Positions 57,901 to 64,000 of a stretch of 64,000 nucleotides of DNA are shown here, piece after piece. Position 1 is the first letter of the stretch; every line of letters starts with the position of its first letter. The stretch spans positions 1 to 64,000 of the forward strand of contig DASQDI010000140.1 of the NCBI GenBank assembly GCA_035634255.1, in the 5' to 3' direction. The DNA is from DATLMR01 sp035634255 (GTDB lineage Bacteria > Acidobacteriota > Blastocatellia > UBA7656). The notes below the pieces were generated by a model. The model was not told the origin of the DNA, did no database searches, and saw only the letters and a list, made by a program, of their open reading frames with translations. Both the position numbers and the translations under genes were made by a program.

Positions 57901-59757
57901 TCCGCACACGCCGAGCGCGTCGAAGCAGGAATCGGCATCGCCGTTGGCCGGGGGAGTGGCTGACTGCTGGAATACGCCTCCGGATACGTGCGTGCCGGGG
58001 GCCTGGATGTCGGGCTTGACGCGGCCGTCATCCGTAGGGCCGCGGCTGGAGAAGCTGATGATGTCGTTCGCGTTGTCGGCTCCGGCGTCGTTGATCCCGC
58101 AGAAGTCCGCGCCGCCGAATGCTTGGACGTTCTCTGCCGCGCCGACCGAGATGATGTTCTTCCCGGTTCCGGGCGAGCCGATGGTGTTGGCCCCCGCCCC
58201 GCTGTTGCCTGCCGAGAATATGATCACCATCTCCTGGTTGCCAGCGGTCGGGAAGGTCGAGCCCGCCGGCTGCGAGTCGCGCACGAGCGCGTCATACGTC
58301 TGAGCGCGAACGTCGTACGCGCCGCCGACGGCCGCGCCCCAGCTATTCGTGCTGATGCGAGCGCCGTCGTTGTAACCCTTCGATTCGAGGTTCGGGCTGT
58401 TCGGGAAGGTGAAGGTGTCGGGGTCGAAGATGACCGACGAGCCGACCTTCACGAACGGGCAGACGCCCATGCCGTAGCGGAAGCCCGAGGCGTCCGCGTG
58501 CGGGAACCCGCTCGCCTGTGACGCCGCCACGAACCCGGCGACGATGTGCGAATTGATAGTCCCGTGGCCGTCGCAGCCCTGGAGGGTGCTGCCCGCGTTG
58601 GGCGTCCCCTCAAGCCTGTTGTAGGCCACGCGGCTCGCGTTCGCGGCGAGACCGGCGACCCTGAGGCCGGGGTGATTCGGGCTGGTCGTCGCGTTGTCGA
58701 TCCCGCTGTCGGAGACGTTGACCGCGAAGTTCGACGCGGTGAACTGCGCCTGCGTGAACCCTTTGCCCGCGAGGTAGGCGAGCCAGTCGCCGGGGGTCGG
58801 AAGGTTCCCGGTCAGGTTGCCCGCGATGATCTGATTCTGTCTCTCGTCCTTTTTGGTCGGAACGATTTCGGGGTAGATCGACACGACATCCGGTCGCGAG
58901 GCGATCTCCTTGAAGGCGTTCGGCGAAAGTCCGACGATGAGGTTGACGTACTTCAGGATCCCCCACTGGCTCTTGACCGGCTCGGTCTTGTAGAGATCGA
59001 TCAGGGCCAGAGTCGCGGCGTTCGCCTTGGGGTCGTTGATCATCTGGATGGTGTAGAGGTTCCCACCCTCGCCCTTGGCGGCGTCGAACCCTTCGCGCGA
59101 CTGTTCCTTCAGCCGCGTGTAAACGTTCGGGTGGACCTTGTAGTCGTCGAAGTAGGAGCCCTCCCACTGGACCACGCTGCGGGGGGCCTCCCTCATCCTC
59201 TGGACGCGGCGGAGGCTCGCGTTGTCTCCGTAGACCAGGTAGGCGTTGCTCGGTACGTAGGTGACGATCTCGACGCCCGTGGCGATCAGATCATCGACCC
59301 ACTCAGACATGATCGGGCCCGCGAACTGCACGAGGTGCATCTTCTTCCCGGCGGCATTGAGTTTGATGCCGGAGAGGGATGCGGCCGCTCGCGTCGTGGT
59401 GTCGATGGCACCGGCGTTGAGCATTATCAGGTTGTAGTCGTCGCGGATCTCCCCGCGGCGCTCCTTGCTCACTCGCCTCGCTGCTTCACCATCGACTTCC
59501 AGAAGCAGATGGCTGCCGTAGTCGGCTACCAGGCGCGCGCCGTTCGATGCAAGATCGCGAGCGAGATTGCGGTCGCTGGTCCTGACTTTGTGACGCTGGC
59601 CGGGGCTTAGATACTCGGGTTCGGAAGAGACATCACCGATGACCTCTCTCCTGTCTTGCTCTTCTTGGCCCGCCGCGCTAAGGGTAAAATTGAGCGCCAG
59701 CGAGGGTAGTAGCAGGGCCACTGCAAGAACTAGCAGCCACCCTATATTCCTCTTCAT
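54949..59757 (-). CDS. very large secreted subtilisin-like protease with HYR repeats and C-terminal domain
   Basis: 1,602 residues, preceded by AAGGAGG. Signal peptide (WLLVLAVALLLPSLALN), then a propeptide to about 320 and an S8 peptidase domain: Asp at about 350 (SDSGID), His at about 399 (GHGTINSHIV), Ser at about 639 (GTSHSAPAVAG), with the Asn-containing FSAGNSG. A proprotein-convertase-like beta domain follows, then two duplicated jelly-roll modules of about 190 residues (ENFDGVTAPALPAGW at about 967, ENFDAVTVPALPAGW at about 1165), two HYR modules (CPANITV, CPSNITV) and a last domain of about 97 residues starting at CLQDDTN, shared with the protein at 5114-6175. It is probably surface-bound or released. 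Confidence 0.92.
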   Translation of the reverse strand: MKRNIGWLLVLAVALLLPSLALNFTLSAAGQEEQDRREVIGDVSSEPEYLSPGQRHKVRTSDRNLARDLASNGARLVADYGSHLLLEVDGEAARRVSKERRGEIRDDYNLIMLNAGAIDTTTRAAASLSGIKLNAAGKKMHLVQFAGPIMSEWVDDLIATGVEIVTYVPSNAYLVYGDNASLRRVQRMREAPRSVVQWEGSYFDDYKVHPNVYTRLKEQSREGFDAAKGEGGNLYTIQMINDPKANAATLALIDLYKTEPVKSQWGILKYVNLIVGLSPNAFKEIASRPDVVSIYPEIVPTKKDERQNQIIAGNLTGNLPTPGDWLAYLAGKGFTQAQFTASNFAVNVSDSGIDNATTSPNHPGLRVAGLAANASRVAYNRLEGTPNAGSTLQGCDGHGTINSHIVAGFVAASQASGFPHADASGFRYGMGVCPFVKVGSSVIFDPDTFTFPNSPNLESKGYNDGARISTNSWGAAVGGAYDVRAQTYDALVRDSQPAGSTFPTAGNQEMVIIFSAGNSGAGANTIGSPGTGKNIISVGAAENVQAFGGADFCGINDAGADNANDIISFSSRGPTDDGRVKPDIQAPGTHVSGGVFQQSATPPANGDADSCFDALGVCGGPGIDFFPAGQEFYTASSGTSHSAPAVAGAAALLRQDFINRSLTPPSPAMTKALMQNSARYMTGVGAGGNLPSNSQGMGELNLNGYFDIFGVANIIRDQRPVDTFTATGQQRVITGNIADNTKPFRVTLAWTDTPGPTVGNAFVNDLDLEVTVGGQTFRGNVFSGANSATGGVFDIRNNNESVFVPAGVSGPFVVRIIASNIAGDGVPGDADTTDQDFALVLVNGVEQQQAVIASAGATITTESCSPANGAVDPGETVTVSLCVQNVGTTATTNLVGTLAATGGVTSPSGPQSYGALAAGGPPVCRNFTFTANGACGSTITASLNLQDGATNLGTVTYTFTLGTLATAFTENFDGVTAPALPAGWTTSFVNGAGCALGSNWTTVTTPNDTAPNSAFHNDPNCITDNFLVTPAIAISSASAQLTFRRNNNLESTFDGMVLEISNPAINGGAFQDIITAGGSFVTGGYNATISVNFSSPIAGRQAWSGNSGGFTTTTVNLPASAMGASIQLRWRVATDTSVSGVGANVDTIVITDGFECCTASAQPCAENFDAVTVPALPAGWTATTAIDCANSNPWETSNAGTPTPPADSAPNAAFVNDPNCISDERLDSPAFPITSASATLTFRQNRNLENGFDGGVLEASINGGAFQDILATGATFAVGGYNGTISVNFGSPIAGRQAWTGNSAGFVTTTVNLPASANGQSWVFRWRRGSDSSVSGQGWRIDSITTTGTSCGGAVPCDLTCPANITVSNAPNQCGAVVNYPAPTSTGSCGTVTCSPPSGSFFPVGTTTVTCTGTGDTCSFTITVQDTQPPSITCPSNITVVGTPGQPGALVTFPPPTASDNCPGVTVVCTPPSGSTFPVGTTTVTCTATDASGNTATCSFTVTVFDICLQDDTNPSIVVLVNSFTGQYRFCCNGTVWTGTGKMQIQGNTFTLEHAATDRRVTVRLNNGLTPPSGSASLQAPPGTTRCTITDRDTRNNSCVCQ

Positions 59758-60800
59758 GCTTTGGTTCCTCCTTAAGGTCTTAATACATCCGCCTTAATAT
59801 TGACTGGATCTTTCGCCGAATCTTATTTAATGGGGAATAGGACGGAAAGTCCCCAAGTCAGCCCCATTCTGGACAGAGAACGCCTATAGATAGAGAAATG
59901 CGGGTCTATACCAGGACAGTAATCCTCGATTTTTCTCGCCTCTTATTCTTAAGTATTGAAGCTCCCAAAGCCAAGATACGTACCTGAGTTTGGAGAGGCC
60001 CCTGAATCTAGGATTGGGCCATCCTGACGGAAAGGTAATCAAACAATGCAGCACCCATCAGAAAGCCGTGGAGAGAAATTGAAGCGAAATGCATGCAGCT
60101 TTCCCGCTTCACCTCCTTAAAGCTACAACCTAAGAGCTACACCCGATTGTTCTTTAACCCGATTGACCTTAGTAGACCCGTATTGACCCTTGGACCGAGA
60201 TGACCTTGCACGGATGACCAACCCCTGAGGAGGATTCGCCATTTGAAATCTTATTATAGGTGTTCTTTTCTCAATGGAGAGTCCAAAACTTCTGGACCTG
60301 TCAATGGCTTCCGCCAACCGTGCGCGGGAAATATACCACAGGTAATGACTTTGTCAACATCAAATCACCGCCCGGCGCGGACGCCAAACGCGGGCCACTT
60401 AGCGCGACAACTTCGCCCCCTATCTTCTTACGTTCGCACCCCTTGCTCATCGGTGCCCGCGGGCCCGCGCCCCCGCGCCGCCGCCCGCTTGTAGAACCTT
60501 TTGTAATACTATTTACGCGAGCCGATTTCGGGCGCGTCTCGGTGGGCACCCTCATGTGAGGCCCCGCGGGTGAGGCCCGGGTCGGTTCATTAACCCTTAT
60601 GGGCTCCTGTTTTTCATTCCTGAAGATTCGCCCGACGTCCCGACAAAACCGAAATTCCCTCGCCGCCCGCGCCGGGGAGTACCCGACCCGCGCCCCCGCG
60701 TCAGGCTTGCCTTGAATGGGAGGCGCGAGCCTTACGGGAGGGCGTTCTTCCGCGCGGAGGAAAGTTGTATGCAAAGTTTTACAATCGGAAATGGGACCTT
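59758..60800. other. long gene-free stretch upstream of two divergent genes
   Basis: About 1.04 kb between the subtilase start and the VWA gene promoter. No ORF with codon sense, known repeat copy or RNA was recognised. It has an AT-richer left half (to about 60,360) and a GC-rich right half that contains several CGCGGG/GCCCGCG clusters (60,450-60,580). A long 5' regulatory region or an unrecognised RNA is possible. Confidence 0.5.
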
Positions 60801-60829
60801 TTGCGCTTTCGGGCGTTAACATTTAGAAT
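60801..60829 (+). promoter_or_regulatory. promoter for the VWA protein gene
   Basis: TTGCGC at 60801-60806, 17 nt, TAGAAT at 60824-60829. The TTG start codon lies 56 nt downstream. Confidence 0.5.
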
Positions 60830-60884
60830 GTCTGCGTCGATTAAGGCGCAAGCATCTTTGCGCGTTGATAACGGGGAGTCAGCC

Positions 60885-63173
60885 TTGGAACAGGTTGTAA
60901 GTTTTCTGTTCAAGTATAGAACTGCGCTCTTCTCCAAGAGCCAGTTCGGATTCGGAGCGCACCCGTCGGTCTTCATCATACTGGCGCTTGCCTCGGGCCT
61001 CGCCCTGCTCGTCTATTTCCTCTACGCGAGGCGCTCGCTGAAGCTCGCGACCCCGTGGCGGGCCGCCCTCATTCTGCTCCGGGGGTCGCTCCTCGCCCTG
61101 ATCTTCCTCTGCCTGATGCGGCCCGTGATCGTGGTCCCGGCGGTCGTCCCGCAGTCGAGCTACGTGGCGGTCCTGATGGATGACTCGGCGAGCATGAAGC
61201 TGGCCGACGAAGAAGGCGGCACGCGCCTCGACGCCGTGCAGTCGATGATGGGCGCGGGCAGCCAGTTCCACCAGCAGCTCTCGGAGAAATTCAAAGTCCG
61301 CGCCTTCAAGTTTTCCGACATGGCCGGGCGCGTGGAGGGCGCGAGTGACCTGCTGGCGGAGGGGCCGGTGACGAACATTCAGGGCGCGCTCGATCAGGCG
61401 TTGAGGGATTCGGCCGGCCTCCCCGTGTCGGGCGTCGTGCTCTTCAGCGACGGCGCGAACAACGTGGAGGCGGGCTCGTCCCCGCTCGCGACCACTCTGA
61501 ATAACCTGCGCGCGCGCGGGCTGCCGGTCTTCGCGGTGGGGCTGGGGCAGCCCAGGCTCGAAGGCGATGTCGAGCTGGTCCGCGCGAGCGGCCCGCGCCG
61601 GGTGCTGCGCGGCTCGCCCATCACGGCCGAGCTCCTGATTCAGGCGAGCGGCCACGACGGGAGCGTCGATGTCGAGATCGCGGAAGACAACCACCCCCTG
61701 CGGACGCAGCCCGTCCCTTTGCAGGGCGATTCGACCACGGTGGCGCGCGTCTCGTTCACGCCCCTGTCGGCCGGCCTTCACAGGTACGCCTTCACGCTCA
61801 AACCTTCGGCCGACGAGCCCGTCACGGATAACAACAGGCAGGAGATATCCGTCCTCGTCGAAGACGCCCACCCCAGAATCCTCTACATCGAAGGCGAGCC
61901 GCGGTGGGAGTACGGCAAGATCAGGTCGTCCCTCGCCGAAGAGAAGAATGTCGTTCTGGTCTCCGTCCTCCGCTCGGCCGACGGCAAGTTTTACCGGCAG
62001 GGGGTCGAGAGCGGGGAGGAGCTCGCGGGCGGGTTCCCGAAGAGCGAAGAAGAGTTGTTCAAGTATGACGCGCTGATCCTCGGCAGCGTCGAGGCCACGT
62101 TCTTCACGTTCGACCAACTGAAGGCCATCGAGCAGTTCGTCTCGCGCAGGGGCGGTACTTTGATGATGACCGGCGGGGCTAAGTCTTTCAACGCCGGCGG
62201 CTACGCGACGACCCCTCTGGCCGACCTGCTGCCCGTCTACCTGCGGGGGGCGGCCGGGGCCGCGGGCGAGAGCCAGACGTTCAAAGCCTACCCCTCGGAC
62301 CGGGGCCGCGACCACCCGTCGGCGAGGCTCTCGGACCAGGCGGAAGCGAACGCGAAGGCGTGGGAGCAGATGCCCGCGATCACTCTCCCCGAGATAATCA
62401 CCGAGGCGAAGCCCGGCGCGACCGTCGTCCTCGAAGCGCGCAGCACCCGCGACAGGGAGAGCGTAGTGCCCCTTTTGCTCGAACAGAGGTATGGGCGCGG
62501 GCGCACCCTCGCCCTGATGGCTTCCGACACGTGGCGCTGGCGTATGATGCTGGAATCGAAGAACCAGTCGTTCGAAACTTTCTGGCGCAACAACCTCAGG
62601 TACCTCGTGGAAGGCGTGCGCAAGCCGGTCGAGGCCGCGCCCGAGCGGAGCTATTACGGGACGGGCGAGCCGGTCCGCGTGCGCGTGGAGGTGGGCGACG
62701 AGAAGTTCCTGAACGTCGGCGACGCTTCGGTCACGGCCCGCGTCACGGGCCCGTCGGGGCGCGCCAGAGACATTCAGATGGCCCCGCTTGTCGAAGGCGG
62801 CTTCGAGGGTTACGCGGGCACGCTCGTCCCCGACGAGGAGGGGGTGTTTAAAGTCGAAGTCTCCGCGAGGCGGGGCAAGGGCGGGGCGCAGGTCGGGAGC
62901 GGGCAGGCGAGCTTCCTGGTCGGCCCGATCAACAGGGAGGCTCACGGCGCTGCTCAAAATGTTGAGCTGTTGAAGCAGATCGCGTCGGAGACCGGGGGGC
63001 AGTACTACACGCCCGGCCAGGCGAAGAATCTGATCGAAGACCTGACGCATTCGGAGGGCGATGGCTCCGTGCGCATGACTTATGATCTCTGGGACATGCC
63101 GATCAATTTTATGCTCCTTGTGGGGCTCGCCGCGGGCGAGTGGTTCATACGCAAGCGCAAAGGACTCGCCTAG
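60885..63173 (+). CDS. membrane VWA / GATase-like protein
   Basis: 762 residues from a TTG at 60885, chosen because GGGGAG lies 8 nt upstream and the family usually begins EQVxxFLFKYRxxxFxK. Two TM helices (about 25-45, 55-76) precede a VWA domain with MIDAS MDDSASM, the Thr in GPVTNIQGAL and FSDGANN. After a beta region comes a glutamine-amidotransferase-like fold (RILYIEGEPRWEYGKIRSSL, LEQFVSRRGGTLMMTGGAKS), then beta domains and a C-terminal TM (NFMLLVGLAAGEWFIRKRKG). This architecture is common in acidobacterial and planctomycete genomes, with an unknown role in the envelope. The next gene, 52 nt downstream, encodes a C13-like lipoprotein. Confidence 0.9.
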   Translation: MEQVVSFLFKYRTALFSKSQFGFGAHPSVFIILALASGLALLVYFLYARRSLKLATPWRAALILLRGSLLALIFLCLMRPVIVVPAVVPQSSYVAVLMDDSASMKLADEEGGTRLDAVQSMMGAGSQFHQQLSEKFKVRAFKFSDMAGRVEGASDLLAEGPVTNIQGALDQALRDSAGLPVSGVVLFSDGANNVEAGSSPLATTLNNLRARGLPVFAVGLGQPRLEGDVELVRASGPRRVLRGSPITAELLIQASGHDGSVDVEIAEDNHPLRTQPVPLQGDSTTVARVSFTPLSAGLHRYAFTLKPSADEPVTDNNRQEISVLVEDAHPRILYIEGEPRWEYGKIRSSLAEEKNVVLVSVLRSADGKFYRQGVESGEELAGGFPKSEEELFKYDALILGSVEATFFTFDQLKAIEQFVSRRGGTLMMTGGAKSFNAGGYATTPLADLLPVYLRGAAGAAGESQTFKAYPSDRGRDHPSARLSDQAEANAKAWEQMPAITLPEIITEAKPGATVVLEARSTRDRESVVPLLLEQRYGRGRTLALMASDTWRWRMMLESKNQSFETFWRNNLRYLVEGVRKPVEAAPERSYYGTGEPVRVRVEVGDEKFLNVGDASVTARVTGPSGRARDIQMAPLVEGGFEGYAGTLVPDEEGVFKVEVSARRGKGGAQVGSGQASFLVGPINREAHGAAQNVELLKQIASETGGQYYTPGQAKNLIEDLTHSEGDGSVRMTYDLWDMPINFMLLVGLAAGEWFIRKRKGLA

Positions 63174-63225
63174 CAGCGACAAGGCCTGATCCTAAGATCG
63201 TTCATTTGATGAGGGCAGCCACCCG

Positions 63226-64000
63226 ATGCAAATACTGAGAAGAACGTTATCGCTTCTGGTCATCTGCTCGTCGCTGTGTTCGTGCGGCCTCGGCGCGGGG
63301 AAGGGCCTCGACCCGCCTCAGGAGCAGAAGCCTCCGGGGCAGGCGGGCGGGAAAAAGGTGGACGAGAAGAAGCCGCGCGCGCCGGTCGACCCGAACAAGT
63401 TCGCGGTCGTCATCGCGGGCGCGGGCGGCGAGGAAGCCTACACGAAGCAGTTCTCGCTTCAGGCGAACCAACTCCATGACGCGCTCGTCAACCGCCTCGG
63501 CTTCGATGAGAAGCGCGTCTTCCTGCTGACGGAAAAGGGGGCGGGCGGGCCGGAGAACGGCGCGGCCGAATACGTCGCCCGCTCGACGGCCCAGGAAGCG
63601 CGCAAGGCTTTCGAAACGATAAAGGCGGCGGCGAACCCGGAGAGCCTCGTCTTCGTGATCCTGATGGGTCACGGCTCGTTCGACGGGCAGCAGGCGAAGT
63701 TCAACCTGGTCGGCCCCGACCTCAGCGCGAAAGAGTTCCTCTCCCTGGTGTCGCCCATCCCCGCGCGCCGGGTCATCTTCGTCAATTGCGCGAGCGCGTC
63801 GGGCGAATTCGTCAAGCCGCTTTCGGGCGCGAACCGCGTCGTCATCACCGCGACCCGGAGCGGCAGCGAGCAGAATGCGACCGTCTTCGCCGAGCATTTT
63901 ATTAACGGGCTGACCGAGCCGTCGGCCGACGCGGACAAGAACAACCGCATCTCGGTCCTCGAAGCCTTCAACTTCGCGACCAAGACGACGGCCGACTGGT
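63226..64000 (+). CDS. C13/caspase-fold peptidase lipoprotein, cut by the window end
   Basis: The frame is open from ATG 63226 to the last base, 258 codons. Lipobox LCSC (Cys20), then a Lys/Pro-rich linker and a caspase-fold domain: FAVVIAGAGGEEAYTKQFSL, the His in MGHGS (H149), the Cys in VNCASASGEF (C188), and TATRSGSEQNATVFAEHFIN. The region ADADKNNRISVLEAFNFA near the end is typical of C13-like bacterial proteins with an EF-hand-like loop. It is probably a protease or transamidase at the outer membrane. It lies 52 nt after the VWA gene and likely belongs to its operon. The C-terminus is unseen. Confidence 0.82.
   Translation, partial: MQILRRTLSLLVICSSLCSCGLGAGKGLDPPQEQKPPGQAGGKKVDEKKPRAPVDPNKFAVVIAGAGGEEAYTKQFSLQANQLHDALVNRLGFDEKRVFLLTEKGAGGPENGAAEYVARSTAQEARKAFETIKAAANPESLVFVILMGHGSFDGQQAKFNLVGPDLSAKEFLSLVSPIPARRVIFVNCASASGEFVKPLSGANRVVITATRSGSEQNATVFAEHFINGLTEPSADADKNNRISVLEAFNFATKTTADW

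Noticed and set aside
59758..60764. Several short frames on both strands upstream of the VWA gene
   Set aside because: None has a ribosome-binding site plus codon sense; the GC-rich part opens frames by chance.

Overview
The window looks like a chromosomal segment from an Acidobacteriota bacterium, probably class Blastocatellia (an inference). The main clue is four very long MacB/FtsX-type permeases of the ADOP kind (acidobacterial duplicated orphan permease), one with a PadR regulator in the same operon. Large secreted proteins with HYR, BNR and YVTN repeats and a high GC content outside the accessory stretches also fit. No rRNA, tRNA, replication origin or intact transposon was seen.

Layout. 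About 1-7,100 is an AT-richer, gene-poor accessory stretch. It holds two C-terminal fragments of an IS5-like transposase, two families of dispersed intergenic repeats (family A, four copies up to 10.5 kb; family B, two copies), small zinc-ribbon and Cys-rich proteins, an AlbA_2-type protein with a membrane tail, and a secreted jelly-roll protein. 7.2-10.2 kb is a PadR-ADOP operon. 10.7-11.1 kb is a short, badly diverged CRISPR array with no cas genes in the window. 11.5-17.5 kb carries a formylglycine-type sulfatase, a second ADOP permease with palindromic operators, and a SnoaL-like protein.

17.8-21.4 kb is visibly AT-richer. It holds + strand genes, three of them followed 15-26 nt downstream by a 93-98 bp attC-like hairpin, which resembles an integrase-less integron cassette cluster (CALIN). 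21.8-27.1 kb carries a methyltransferase, a DHFR-like reductase, a lipoprotein, an esterase and a beta-lactamase-like hydrolase. 27.3-30.7 kb pairs a membrane-anchored WD40 propeller with a pentapeptide-repeat/CHAT (caspase-like) protease. 30.7-36 kb has a decayed cation/proton antiporter, a hybrid histidine kinase and a BNR-repeat protein.

36-45.4 kb interleaves two ADOP permeases with an ABC exporter, a 61-residue acidic peptide, an M29-aminopeptidase-like protein and a 2OG-Fe(II) oxygenase. This set could be a small peptide-modification locus. 45.5-54.9 kb carries a YVTN/di-haem cytochrome protein, an AlaX editing protein, a DNA methyltransferase with a degenerate second copy, serine acetyltransferase, a DUF4214-like secreted protein and dihydropteroate synthase. 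54.9-64 kb contains a 1,602-residue secreted subtilase, a VWA/GATase-like membrane protein and the start of a C13-like caspase-fold lipoprotein.

The most interesting signals are the attC-like cassette array, the decayed CRISPR array, the WD40 plus pentapeptide-CHAT pair, the peptide/M29-like/oxygenase/exporter set, and a C-terminal domain shared by two otherwise unrelated secreted proteins 49 kb apart. All functional assignments come from motif reading by eye; no database search was run.
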